From Bacillota bacterium (GTDB lineage Bacteria > Bacillota > Clostridia > Acetivibrionales > JAEZXR01), in NCBI GenBank assembly GCA_023419605.1, contig JAEZXR010000114.1:62001-126000 (forward strand): a stretch of DNA of 64,000 nt, given 5' to 3'. Below, one piece after another: positions 54,358-63,471 of this stretch (the stretch's first letter is position 1; every line of letters starts with the position of its first letter). Made by a program: the position numbers and the translations under genes. The notes under the pieces are model-generated. The model made no database searches. It worked only from the letters and a program-made list of their open reading frames with translations, and had not been told where the DNA came from.

Positions 54358-55689
54358 ATGAAGAAGCCAGTAAAGCTACTTTCTTCAGCACTTGTCCTAT
54401 CGCTTGTATTAGGTACCCTGGCCGGATGCGGCAATGCGTCCAAAGCACCGGAAAATTCCAGTGCCGGTACAACACAGAGCACTGCCACAGCAAAACCTGC
54501 AGACAAAAAAGTGAACCTGAAATTTGTCATCTGGGACTATAACAAGGCTCCGGAATATAAGGACCTCATCGACGCATTTACAAAGGAGAATCCCAATATC
54601 ACAATTGAACCTGCCGATATTACGGCAGCAGACTATACGAATAAAACCACCATCATGCTGGCCAGCGGAGACGACAGTGACCTTATCGGTGTAAAGGCGA
54701 TGCCGGAATACTCCAGTTATGTTCAGAAAAAGCAGATTATTGCCATTGACGACATGATTGCCAAGGACAAAATTGATCCTGCGAGCTATGCAGGAATGCT
54801 GGACGGATTGAAATTGGACGGAAAAACCTATGCACTGCCTTATAGAAGTGACTTCTGGGTCCTATTCTATAACAAGGATCTTTTTGATAAGGCAAAGGTT
54901 GCGTATCCTACCAATGACATGACCTGGGACCAGTTCAGAGAGACGGCCAAAAAGCTTACCAGCGGACAGGGAAATGATAAAGTGTATGGTGCTTATGTGC
55001 ATACATGGAAATCAGCGGTTATGAACTGGGGTGTTGCAGATAAGAAAGGTACCATGGTGGATGGAAAGTATGATTTTGCAAAACAATACTACCAGATGTT
55101 CCTTGGAATGCAGAACGAAGATAAATCCATTCTGGACCTGGCAACGGCAAAAACATCAAGCGCCAGCTACGCAGGACAGTTTGAATCCGGAAAAGTGGGC
55201 ATGTGCCTCATGGGAGCGTGGTTTGTGGGCACTCTGATTACGGATAAAAACGCAGGCAAGCACAATATTAACTGGAGCATGGTTTCCGTACCCCATAACC
55301 CGGGTGTTCAGCCTGGAACTACTTTTGGAAATGTTACACCGCTGGCTATTAACTCTAACAGTAAAAATAAGGAAGAGGCCTGGAAGTTTGTCAAATTCGT
55401 TGGAAGTGAAGCTGGCGCCAAAATACTGGCTGCACGCGGTGTAATGCCGGCCTTCCGGTCACAAGCCGTCATGGATGTTTATACAAGCACCAAAGGCTTC
55501 CCGGCAGAAGGCAAGGACGCATTGAAAACCAGCAGTGTAACCATCGAGTTCCCGCCGGATAAAAACGGAGGCGCTATTGATAAAGCATTGCAGGAAGAGC
55601 ATGAATTGATCATGATCGGTAAAAACTCCGTTGACGCCGGTTTGGCAGCCATGGCAAAACGTGTAGCGGATATTAAGGCTGGAAATTAA
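54358..55689 (+). CDS. Sugar ABC transporter substrate-binding lipoprotein (second system)
   Basis: A 443-residue family 1 solute-binding protein. Lipobox LAGC with Cys24, then a Ser/Thr/Ala/Pro-rich linker and a two-lobe binding domain (VIWDYNKAPEYKDL to the C-terminus). AAGGAGG precedes the ATG. It is followed by a strong hairpin and two permeases. Likely substrate: an oligosaccharide released from pectin or arabinan; this rests on neighbourhood only. Confidence 0.95.
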   Translation: MKKPVKLLSSALVLSLVLGTLAGCGNASKAPENSSAGTTQSTATAKPADKKVNLKFVIWDYNKAPEYKDLIDAFTKENPNITIEPADITAADYTNKTTIMLASGDDSDLIGVKAMPEYSSYVQKKQIIAIDDMIAKDKIDPASYAGMLDGLKLDGKTYALPYRSDFWVLFYNKDLFDKAKVAYPTNDMTWDQFRETAKKLTSGQGNDKVYGAYVHTWKSAVMNWGVADKKGTMVDGKYDFAKQYYQMFLGMQNEDKSILDLATAKTSSASYAGQFESGKVGMCLMGAWFVGTLITDKNAGKHNINWSMVSVPHNPGVQPGTTFGNVTPLAINSNSKNKEEAWKFVKFVGSEAGAKILAARGVMPAFRSQAVMDVYTSTKGFPAEGKDALKTSSVTIEFPPDKNGGAIDKALQEEHELIMIGKNSVDAGLAAMAKRVADIKAGN

Positions 55690-55705
55690 GTACCCTTTTG
55701 GGTGT

Positions 55706-55733
55706 GTGCCCTGTACAGTACTGTACGGGGCAC
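55706..55733 (+). other. Intercistronic hairpin between binding protein and permease
   Basis: A 13-pair stem GTGCCCTGTACAG with CTGTACGGGGCAC (one G-U pair) and a minimal loop, without a T run. It matches in position the hairpins at 10853-10882 and 59789-59821. Confidence 0.7.
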
Positions 55734-55807
55734 CGCACTCAAAAGAGAAATGTCAGGGAGGGGGATTTACCGGATAAGACATTGATCAGTATCCGGTAGA
55801 GACAATC

Positions 55808-56728
55808 GTGGATATAGCATTGAATCAAAACAAGGAAGTCAGAAAAAGAAAAAAGAAAGGGAATATGAATACACTGATGGCGTATTCTTTTTTGCTTCCG
55901 AATTTCATAGGATTTCTGGTTTTTACGCTGGTTCCGGTTTTAGCTGCTTTTGCTTTAAGCTTTATGGAATGGGATACTGCAAATCCCATGGTATTTGTGG
56001 GCTTTAAAAATTTTACCCGGCTTTTAAAGGATGAGACCTTTAAAATATCACTGTGGAACACCCTGTATTTTGCCCTTGGAAGTGTTCCCCTCACATTGAT
56101 TTGTTCCCTGATTCTTGCCCTCGCGCTGAATAAGGGATTAAAGGGAGTTGAGGCCTTCCGGACTGTTTTCTTCCTTCCGTATATAACGTCTCTGGTTGCT
56201 ATGGCGGTGGTTTGGAATATGTTGTTCCATCCTACGCTGGGACCCATTAACCAGGTGCTGCTGGCTATCGGAATAAAGAACCCGCCCGGGTGGACTTCCT
56301 CCGTGGAATGGGCGATGCCTGCTGTCATAATCACCAGCATATGGCGTAACATGGGATACTACATGGTAATGTATTTAGCCGGACTTCAAGGAATACCAAA
56401 AGAACTTTATGAAGCGGCTACAGTGGATGGCGCCAATGCCTGGCACAAATTTAGAAAAATTACGCTGCCCATGCTGACACCTACCACGTTTTTCGTAAGC
56501 ATTATGCTGACCATCTCCTGCTTTAAGGTTTTCGACCTGATTCTGGTGATGACGGACGGCGGCCCTGGCAGAGCAACCAATGTGCTGGTTTATCATATCT
56601 ATAACCAGGCATTTATCAATTCCAAGTTTGGATACTCTTCCGCCATTGCCATGGTGCTCTTCGCCATTGTTCTCGTGATTACCGTTATCCAATTCCAATT
56701 TGAGAAAAAATGGGTGAATTATTTTTAG
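55808..56728 (+). CDS. Sugar ABC permease, MalF-like (second system)
   Basis: A 306-residue CUT1 permease with six helices and the EAA loop EAATVDGANAWHKFRKI. It has no extra domain after helix 1, unlike the first-system subunit. The start is uncertain: GTG 55808 keeps the basic N-terminus (RKRKKKGN) typical of the family but lacks a strong ribosome site; TTG 55820 or ATG 55865 behind AAAGGG are alternatives. Confidence 0.92.
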   Translation: MDIALNQNKEVRKRKKKGNMNTLMAYSFLLPNFIGFLVFTLVPVLAAFALSFMEWDTANPMVFVGFKNFTRLLKDETFKISLWNTLYFALGSVPLTLICSLILALALNKGLKGVEAFRTVFFLPYITSLVAMAVVWNMLFHPTLGPINQVLLAIGIKNPPGWTSSVEWAMPAVIITSIWRNMGYYMVMYLAGLQGIPKELYEAATVDGANAWHKFRKITLPMLTPTTFFVSIMLTISCFKVFDLILVMTDGGPGRATNVLVYHIYNQAFINSKFGYSSAIAMVLFAIVLVITVIQFQFEKKWVNYF

Positions 56729-56796
56729 CATAGGGAATTCCTATCTTCACCTTTCTATAGGTCCATTACAAATCTGTTGGTTAAAGGCGTGATAAA

Positions 56797-57651
56797 ATGA
56801 ATAATACAGAGATTGCAGGTAATAAAAAACAGATGAATTTCATAGGGAAATTGTTTATGTATATCGTGCTGGCCATGGCGGCAGCAGGTGTCTTACTTCC
56901 CTTTATCTGGATGCTTTCTGCATCCCTGAAACTGGACAAGGACGTTTTTCAGTTTCCCATCCAGTGGATTCCGAAGGATCCGCGATGGAAAAACTATCAG
57001 GATATATGGAAGCAGATTCCTTTTCTAACCTTTTATATGAATACCACCAAACTGACGGTCATCATAACCTTCCTGCAATTACTGACCAGCAGCCTTGCGG
57101 CTTACGCATTTGCAAAGATCCGGTTTCCGGGACGCAATACTCTTTTTATAGCCTATATCGGTACTATTGCGGTGCCCTGGCAGGTCTATATGATTCCACA
57201 GTTCATTATGATGAAGAAATTCGGGTTAAATGATTCCCATTTATCTTTGGTGCTTTTACAAGCCTTTACCGCTTTTGGCGTGTTCCTGATGCGGCAGTTC
57301 TACCTGAGCATTCCGGAGGAATTGTCTGAATCGGCGAGAATCGATGGCTTAAATGAATACGGCATCTACGCAAGGATTATATTGCCCTTGTCCAAGCCGG
57401 CCCTTGCGACATTGACCATTTTTACCTTTGTCAATGTGTGGAACGATTTTATGGGACCCTTGATCTATTTATCCTCTACTAAAAAGAAGACCATTCAGTT
57501 AGGCCTAAGGATGTTCATCTCCCAGTACAATGCGGAATATGCCCTCATCATGGCAGCTGCCGTATGTTCCATCGTTCCTGTTGTAATTGTATTCCTTTTT
57601 GCACAGCGTTACTTCATTGAGGGGATTGCAACCACCGGCTTAAAGGGATGA
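56797..57651 (+). CDS. Sugar ABC permease, MalG-like (second system)
   Basis: A 284-residue CUT1 permease with six helices, the EAA loop in ELSESARIDGLNEYGIYARI and the C-terminal EGIATTGLKG tail. It is 68 bases after the MalF-like gene. Together with the lipoprotein it forms an importer lacking its ATPase gene locally. It converges with the third importer operon. Confidence 0.95.
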   Translation: MNNTEIAGNKKQMNFIGKLFMYIVLAMAAAGVLLPFIWMLSASLKLDKDVFQFPIQWIPKDPRWKNYQDIWKQIPFLTFYMNTTKLTVIITFLQLLTSSLAAYAFAKIRFPGRNTLFIAYIGTIAVPWQVYMIPQFIMMKKFGLNDSHLSLVLLQAFTAFGVFLMRQFYLSIPEELSESARIDGLNEYGIYARIILPLSKPALATLTIFTFVNVWNDFMGPLIYLSSTKKKTIQLGLRMFISQYNAEYALIMAAAVCSIVPVVIVFLFAQRYFIEGIATTGLKG

Positions 57652-57709
57652 CCTCCTCTTCCTGCACCACGCTTCCAGCTGTAAATTTTCCCCTGGGAGA
57701 GACACAGAG

Positions 57710-57750
57710 AAAGAGACCGGAACTATGCGTAAATAGCTCCGATCTCTTTT
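57710..57750 (+). terminator. Terminator of the second importer operon
   Basis: Imperfect stem AAAGAGACCGGAACTA with TAGCTCCGATCTCTTT and a short loop, followed by TGTTT. Confidence 0.75.
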
Positions 57751-57841
57751 GTTTATGGTAAGGAAACTATGCATATTTATAAAAAGCAAAAAGCTGAATT
57801 ACCAAGCGCTCAAGTATCATTTTACTAATATTTCCTTACCA

Positions 57842-57961
57842 TGGGGAGTGCAGAGGGGATTCCCCTCGCCGGTCCGGAGGGGGTGCTCAGGAGCGTTAGC
57901 TCCGTCGAAGGGGGAAGTAGTTCCCCCTAGCGAAGAACAAGGTGCGTTAGCATTTTGTTCT
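57842..57961. repeat. Multi-hairpin repeat element between convergent operons
   Basis: Four small palindromes in a row: GAGGGGATTCCCCTC, GGAGCGTTAGCTCC, GGGGGAAGTAGTTCCCCC and GAACAAGGTGC/GCATTTTGTTC. No coding capacity. GC-rich against its surroundings; likely a dispersed intergenic repeat. The remainder of the 57652-57975 gap holds nothing else that I can identify. Confidence 0.6.
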
Positions 57962-57975
57962 AGCCTGTATTCTTT

Positions 57976-58815
57976 TCAGCCTTTCACAGCGCCTGCTGTT
58001 AAGCCTGAAATAATGTATTTCTGGAATATTAAAAATACAATGGCTGTCGGTAATGCAGCGATGCTAGCCGTTACCATGGTTTCGTTAAATGCTGCCTGCC
58101 GGTAGCTTCCATAATTTGCAACCCCAACGGTCAATGTCCACAGGTTTTGTTTTGAAACAAATATAAAAGGCCACATGTAGCTGTTCCATATGCTTAAAAA
58201 TGTGTTAATTACCATAACTGCCATGGCCGGACCCGTAAGAGGAAAAATGATCTTCCAATAGATGCCCATCTCCGAACACCCGTCGATCCTTGCCGACTGC
58301 TCCAATTCTCCAGGAAGCCCGGCAATGTATTGCCGCATAAGGAATATGCTTAAGGGTGTTACAAGGAATGGAACGATGAGTACCTGGTAGGTATTCATCC
58401 ACTTGATATCCGTAAAAAATTTATATAAGGGTATCAAGGTCAAGTGAATGGGTATCATCATGGTAGAAAGCAAAAGCATAAAGAAGAATTTCTTTCCCGG
58501 AAAATCCTTTTTGGCAAATGCATAGGCGACCATGGGGGCTAACAGAATGTTGGCACTTACAACGATAATTGCCACAATACTACTGTTAATGAAGTATTGA
58601 AAAAAGTTATTCGTGGAGAATACCGTTTTATATGCCTTTAACGTAGCCTGCTTCGGTATGAGATTGAAACCGTCGTTAAGTACGGCTACCGCTTCCTTAA
58701 ATGTAGAGGATATCATATATAAAAACGGAAATATCATGATGATCAGGAAGGGCAGTAGCAATAAAGCAAGGAGCCAGCCTATCAAATCCTTATTCTTTTC
58801 CTTCACTGTGCTCAT
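57976..58815 (-). CDS. Sugar ABC permease, MalG-like (third system)
   Basis: A 279-residue CUT1 permease with six helices, the EAA loop in ELEQSARIDGCSEMGIYWKI and the tail SGLTAGAVKG. Its ATG overlaps the stop of the upstream permease gene by one base (TAATG), so translation is coupled. Confidence 0.95.
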   Translation of the reverse strand: MSTVKEKNKDLIGWLLALLLLPFLIIMIFPFLYMISSTFKEAVAVLNDGFNLIPKQATLKAYKTVFSTNNFFQYFINSSIVAIIVVSANILLAPMVAYAFAKKDFPGKKFFFMLLLSTMMIPIHLTLIPLYKFFTDIKWMNTYQVLIVPFLVTPLSIFLMRQYIAGLPGELEQSARIDGCSEMGIYWKIIFPLTGPAMAVMVINTFLSIWNSYMWPFIFVSKQNLWTLTVGVANYGSYRQAAFNETMVTASIAALPTAIVFLIFQKYIISGLTAGAVKG

Positions 58816-59762
58816 TAATCACCCACTCCTTTGTCCAGTTTGAGTATCTTGGATTGGATCAGCGTAAATAGCAATATGATTACAAAGAGTGCATAACCGA
58901 TGGCGGATGCGTACCCCATCCTTTGTGATGTAAAGCCTTGCCTGTAGAGGTATAGCACACCTGTTGTTGTCGCATAGGCGGGACCTCCCGCTGTCATGAT
59001 CTGGGGTTCTGTAAATACCTGTAGGGAATTTATGGTATTTACCACGATGACATACAGAGTCACATGCCGTAAATGGGGGAGTGTTACTTTAAAAAACTTT
59101 TGTACTGCATTTGCTCCGTCTACCGTAGCAGCTTCATAAAGCTCTTCCGGAATCGTTTGGAGAGCGGATAAGTAGATGATCATATAATAGCCTGTTGCAG
59201 CCCATACGCTCATGGCCATTATACTGGGTAAAGCAGTATGCTGGTCAAGTAACCAGTTTCTTCCTTCCAATCCGATGGCCCGGACGAGTTGGGTAAGCAG
59301 TCCGTCTCTATACAGCAGCAGTTTAAATAATGTGGCGATAACCGTTATGGATGTAACAGTAGGAAAGAAAAAACCGATTCGGAAAAACGATTTTAGTTTC
59401 ACACCCTGATTAAGGGCCACAGCCAATAACAGGGCAAATACCGTTGTAAAGGGTATTGTACCAAAGGCAAATACAAATGTATTTTTTAGAGCCGTGTGGA
59501 AATTTGCGTCTACAAGAAGTTCCTTGTAGTTTTCCAACCAAACAAAGTCATTGATGGAACCTTTTCGTAAAGGGTTAAAGTTTGTAAAGCTCATGTAAAA
59601 GGAATAGAATAAAGGATATATGGTAAATACGGAAAATAGCAGCACCCATGGAGAGATAAACAAGTACGAGATTTTATTACTTTTTATTCTGTACCAAAGA
59701 CTATCACGATTCACTGGCAATGGTGTACTATTTTTAATCGCAGGTTGTCCCGAACTATCCAT
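58815..59762 (-). CDS. Sugar ABC permease, MalF-like (third system)
   Basis: A CUT1 permease of about 315 residues with six helices and the EAA loop EAATVDGANAVQKFFKV. ATG 59762 is 13 bases from the AAGGAG site; a TTG two codons upstream (59768) has better spacing and may be the true start. There is no kinase-regulator pair beside this operon, so its control is unknown. Confidence 0.92.
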   Translation of the reverse strand: MDSSGQPAIKNSTPLPVNRDSLWYRIKSNKISYLFISPWVLLFSVFTIYPLFYSFYMSFTNFNPLRKGSINDFVWLENYKELLVDANFHTALKNTFVFAFGTIPFTTVFALLLAVALNQGVKLKSFFRIGFFFPTVTSITVIATLFKLLLYRDGLLTQLVRAIGLEGRNWLLDQHTALPSIMAMSVWAATGYYMIIYLSALQTIPEELYEAATVDGANAVQKFFKVTLPHLRHVTLYVIVVNTINSLQVFTEPQIMTAGGPAYATTTGVLYLYRQGFTSQRMGYASAIGYALFVIILLFTLIQSKILKLDKGVGD

Positions 59763-59788
59763 TTTCAAGTCAACTCTCCTTTTTAACA

Positions 59789-59821
59789 ATATGCTCCGGG
59801 CTGTTTAAGCCCAGAGCATAT
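59789..59821 (-). other. Intercistronic hairpin between binding protein and permease
   Basis: A 14-pair stem ATATGCTCTGGGCT/AGCCCGGAGCATAT on the minus strand, with a five-base loop. The single non-Watson-Crick pair is G-U on the transcribed strand but C-A on the other, which supports an RNA function in this operon. No T run follows. Confidence 0.75.
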
Positions 59822-59854
59822 ATTACAATTAGTTTCAGTTGTTTCTGGTTACAG

Positions 59855-61201
59855 TTACTTCAGCCAAATTTTACTTACATCTTTTTCACAGCTATCCGTA
59901 GCCTTATCAATGGATACATTGTTAAGGAATATTTCCTGCATCATGGTAGATACTCTCATGCCAATGTCTTCAATTGATTTGTTAATGGGTGGAGCCCAGG
60001 TAGCGCCGGCTTTTGCTATTTCTATGAACTTGCCGACTCTTTTGGCATCGTCATCCTTTGGATTCTTGAATACATCAAGATCGCCGACGGTCTTCGTGGA
60101 TGGCAATATCGAGTAGGCGCAAAGTTTGGAAATATCTAATGCCGTGCTCTCGTCAGCCAAATAGGTCAAGTATTTGAATGCCGCATCCTTATTCTTGCAT
60201 TGCTCAGGAATGGTCAATACTTCAGCACCGTTGAATGCGAAGGATTTTCCTGTTTCAGGGTTAGCGGGAATCATTTCGTAGCCCCAGTTCTTCACTGCTT
60301 TTCCGTCTTTCGTCATATAACCGGTCTGATAGGCGCCGACTACGAACATACCGAGCTTGTTGTTTGCGAAAGCCAGCTGGGCATTTGCTTCATTATCGCA
60401 GGAGCTGTAAGGTTTGATATCAGCCAGGAAGTTTAATGCCTTCTTTGCTGCATCTGTGTTAACACCTACTACTTCCTTGGATTTTCCGTTAACGTCCTTC
60501 TTGACGATCATCTGTCCACCGGCACTATATAAGAAGCTTCCGAAGAACTGATAGTCGCCTGTAGCATCACCGGCTGCAATATTAAAACCGGGAACGCCGC
60601 ATTTTTCCTTTATGGCCTTGGCATAGGCTTTCAATTCATTCCAATCCTTTGGTGGTTTTGCGGGATCGAGACCTGCCTGTTGAACAAGATCATAATTAAT
60701 AGCCAGTGCCCTTGTTCCGACGGCCCATGGGAAAGCGTAAATTTTACCGTCCTTCTCACCAAGGTTCCAGTTAATAAACTTGTTTTTGGTTTCTGGAGTA
60801 ATTAATTTTGTTAAATCGGTCAGAGCGCCAACATCAGAGAAGGCACCTACCCAGGTGGAACCAAGTTCGAGAACGTCAGGAGCAGTACCGGCACCGATAG
60901 CGGTCTGGATTCTTGCAAATCCATCTCCCCAGCCAAGTTTGGTGGCTTCGATTTTGATATCGGGATTTTTCTTCACGAATTCGTCGATTGCCTTTGCTTT
61001 GATGGAAGTTTTTTCATCGCCGACATCCCAGAACTGCCAAAATTGAAGTGTTGTTTGTTTTGGAGCTTCCGTCGCTTTGGGAGCATCTGTCCCAGTAACT
61101 GGTTTGTCAGTTTCCTTGGAAGTTCCACAGCCTGTCAACCCCAGGGACACTACCATTAAAATAGCGAGACACAGTGAAAATAACCTCAAGTACTTTTTCA
61201 T
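59855..61201 (-). CDS. Sugar ABC transporter substrate-binding lipoprotein (third system)
   Basis: A 448-residue family 1 solute-binding protein: lipobox LTGC with Cys25, a Lys/Thr/Pro/Ala linker, then a two-lobe domain beginning TTLQFWQFWDVG. The start has AAGGAGG upstream. First gene of a three-gene leftward importer operon. It is distant from the other two binding proteins, so a different sugar is likely. Confidence 0.95.
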   Translation of the reverse strand: MKKYLRLFSLCLAILMVVSLGLTGCGTSKETDKPVTGTDAPKATEAPKQTTLQFWQFWDVGDEKTSIKAKAIDEFVKKNPDIKIEATKLGWGDGFARIQTAIGAGTAPDVLELGSTWVGAFSDVGALTDLTKLITPETKNKFINWNLGEKDGKIYAFPWAVGTRALAINYDLVQQAGLDPAKPPKDWNELKAYAKAIKEKCGVPGFNIAAGDATGDYQFFGSFLYSAGGQMIVKKDVNGKSKEVVGVNTDAAKKALNFLADIKPYSSCDNEANAQLAFANNKLGMFVVGAYQTGYMTKDGKAVKNWGYEMIPANPETGKSFAFNGAEVLTIPEQCKNKDAAFKYLTYLADESTALDISKLCAYSILPSTKTVGDLDVFKNPKDDDAKRVGKFIEIAKAGATWAPPINKSIEDIGMRVSTMMQEIFLNNVSIDKATDSCEKDVSKIWLK

Positions 61202-61488
61202 TACAAACCCTCCTTTTAAAATTTGAAAAATTATTTGGTTCGCAACAAGTTTTGTCCCAAGTAAATATTGAAAAATATGTATGGAAAATGCGTTGAGATT
61301 TTACATGAGCTTAACCTGTTGCTGATCTCAGCTATAATTATAATATCTATATTAAAAGATTTAATTGGTTAATCTTGGTTTTTATTGTATTATCTTGGCT
61401 ATTCTTTCATTAAGAGAAATGTGCCGGGAAATTTGGAAAATGAGAGGGATATTTATGCGGTAGGAAATTATGGTATAATAGTAGCGTT
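61202..61488. promoter_or_regulatory. Divergent promoter region, third importer and Bce-type regulator
   Basis: AT-rich, without genes. On the plus strand TATAAT at 61474-61479 is the likely -10 of the regulator gene, ten bases before its leader hairpin. On the minus strand TATAAT-like hexamers occur near 61330-61350 for the importer operon. Confidence 0.5.
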
Positions 61489-61536
61489 ATGAGATATAGA
61501 GAAGGATACCTTTGGGTATCCTTCTCTATATCTCAT
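61489..61536 (+). other. Perfect 22-bp hairpin at the start of the regulator transcript
   Basis: Arms at 61489-61510 and 61515-61536 are exact complements (ATGAGATATAGAGAAGG then ATACC) with a TTTG loop. It lies ten bases after the probable -10 box, so it would form the very 5' end of the mRNA; the ribosome site (AGGTG, about 61551) follows 15 bases later. No T run, so it is not a terminator. Confidence 0.85.
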
Positions 61537-61561
61537 GGAATTTGGGCGGGCAGGTGACGGT

Positions 61562-62260
61562 ATGTATAAAATTATGATTGTGGAAGATGATGAGAAAATT
61601 GTGAAGCTTATGGAAACCTATTTAAAGAGGTATGGGTATGATACCCTCTCCATTCACGACTTTTCAAAAATAAAAAAGGAATTTGTAGAGGCTAACCCCG
61701 ATGTAGTTTTAATGGATATTAATTTGCCGTATTTTGACGGTTTTTACTGGTGCAGGGAGATAAGAACCCTGTCCAGGGTGCCTATCCTCTTCCTCTCTGC
61801 GCGGGGATCGGATATGGATCAGGTCATGGCTATTGAAAACGGGGGAGACGATTATATTATCAAGCCTTTTTCCTTCGAAGTTTTACTGGCAAAAGTCAAA
61901 AGCATGATCCGCAGGGCCTATGGCGAATATTCCGAAGGCAGGAGCAGTGATGTGTATGAAGTGGACGGGCTCTATCTGTTTTTGGATCAAAACATGGTGG
62001 AGTTTGGAGGAAGACGGCTGGAGCTCAGCAAGCGGGAATTCCGGCTTTTATACTGTCTGCTGAAAAAGGCAAATTCCATTGTACCCCGGGAAGAACTGCT
62101 GGAGCAGCTGTGGGACGATGTGGAATTTGTAGATGATAATACCCTGTCGGTGAATATTACGAGACTCAGGAAGCGGCTGGAGGAGATTGGCATCACGGAT
62201 GCCATTGAGACCAAGAGGGGACAGGGGTATTGCATAACGAAGAACTGGGCGGTGCGGTAA
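61562..62260 (+). CDS. Bce-type response regulator
   Basis: A 232-residue OmpR-family regulator: receiver domain with IVEDDEK, Asp52 in VLMDINLP and Lys in IIKPFS, then a winged helix (KREFRLLYCLLKKANSIVPR, DDNTLSVNITRLRKRLEEIG). It is closest in type to BceR, which responds to cell-wall antibiotics through a kinase and an ABC transporter. The open frame begins at 61535 inside the hairpin, but ATG 61562 with AGGTG upstream starts the receiver domain. It heads a regulator-kinase-ATPase series. Confidence 0.93.
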   Translation: MYKIMIVEDDEKIVKLMETYLKRYGYDTLSIHDFSKIKKEFVEANPDVVLMDINLPYFDGFYWCREIRTLSRVPILFLSARGSDMDQVMAIENGGDDYIIKPFSFEVLLAKVKSMIRRAYGEYSEGRSSDVYEVDGLYLFLDQNMVEFGGRRLELSKREFRLLYCLLKKANSIVPREELLEQLWDDVEFVDDNTLSVNITRLRKRLEEIGITDAIETKRGQGYCITKNWAVR

Positions 62261-62261
62261 C

Positions 62262-63314
62262 GTGAATTTTTGGAAATATTTGTTGGATCAGTTGGGATAC
62301 ATCCTTTTATATTTTGCAGGCGTACTTACTGTTATAACGGTGCTGTATTTAAGCAGGGTCCTGAACCCCCAGGGATGGGTTGGGGACGGCATTTTCTATG
62401 CTTTCCTGCTGTGTACTGTTTTTCTGTGCATCTTTCTGGCAGCAGGTTATCTAAGAAAGCGGTCCTTTTATAAAAACCTGAATCGGATGGCTCGGAGGGA
62501 TGCAAAGCTGGAAGATACCTACAGAACCGGTGAAGCGCATACCTGGGAACACCGATTGTACAGGGATATTTTACTAAAGAACTATAAATCCTATAAGGAC
62601 AGCTTGTCGGCGTTGGAGGAAGCACAGCGCCAGCATACGTATTTTATTAACCAATGGGTCCATCAGATGAAAACCCCCGTATCGGTGATAAATCTGCTTT
62701 TACAGAACGACGGGGAAGATAGAATAACTTTGCTTGACAGCATTCGGGAGGAAAATGAAAAACTGGCAAAAGGCCTGGAAATGGCCCTTTATACAGCACG
62801 TCTGAGCCAATTTCATATTGACTTCAAGGTGGAAAGGGTGGACCTTCTCCCCCTGGTGCGGGAGGAGATCAACAAAAACAAAAAATCCTGCATTAAATAC
62901 TCCATTTACCCCAAAATCACCGGGGAAAAGGAGTTGTTTGTGGAAACCGACTCCAAATGGATTGGCTTTGTTATCAATCAAATTATTGTAAATGCCATTA
63001 AGTACTCCAGAAACAAGAAGAGTGAAAAAAAGAGCATCCTGATTGAAGCAGACAGAGGCGATGGAAAGGCATCCCTCCGCATTACCGACGAGGGGATTGG
63101 TATTCCGAGGCGGGATTTGGGAAGGGTCTTTGATGCATTTTTCACAGGGGAAAACGGGCGAAAGTATTCGGAAGCTACAGGAATGGGGCTGTACCTGTCA
63201 AAACGGATTTGTGAGGAGCTGGGGCATGAGATCCGGATTGCGTCAGAGGAGGGAGAATGGACGCAGGTCATGCTGACGTTCTATGAAGGGAAAAGTATTT
63301 TTGCCATGAAATAG
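62262..63314 (+). CDS. Bce-type intramembrane-sensing histidine kinase
   Basis: A 350-residue kinase with two N-terminal helices (about 11-31 and 44-62) and almost no extracellular loop, typical of intramembrane-sensing kinases that take their signal from an associated ABC transporter. HisKA-like motif WVHQMKTPVSV with His134, then an HATPase_c domain with NQIIVNAIKYS and TDEGIGI and ATGMGLYLSK. GTG start one base after the regulator stop; the ribosome site is weak (GGTGCGG), suggesting translational coupling. Confidence 0.92.
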   Translation: MNFWKYLLDQLGYILLYFAGVLTVITVLYLSRVLNPQGWVGDGIFYAFLLCTVFLCIFLAAGYLRKRSFYKNLNRMARRDAKLEDTYRTGEAHTWEHRLYRDILLKNYKSYKDSLSALEEAQRQHTYFINQWVHQMKTPVSVINLLLQNDGEDRITLLDSIREENEKLAKGLEMALYTARLSQFHIDFKVERVDLLPLVREEINKNKKSCIKYSIYPKITGEKELFVETDSKWIGFVINQIIVNAIKYSRNKKSEKKSILIEADRGDGKASLRITDEGIGIPRRDLGRVFDAFFTGENGRKYSEATGMGLYLSKRICEELGHEIRIASEEGEWTQVMLTFYEGKSIFAMK

Positions 63315-63471
63315 CTGTAGCCTGCTGTATAGTAATTCTTTCAAAATTGTAAGATAAAAGTAGGGCATGAAAGGGAAATCAATACAAGGATTTCTCCTTT
63401 TTCTTTATAATTGGAACTGTAATTCACCCATAGGGCCAATGAATTTTTTAAAACAAAACGGAGGTAAAAGC

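Noticed and set aside
50744..61201. A complete importer including its ATPase within the window
   Set aside because: No ABC ATPase gene accompanies any of the three sugar importers; the only ATPase, at 63472, is of the BceA type and belongs with the regulator and kinase next to it.
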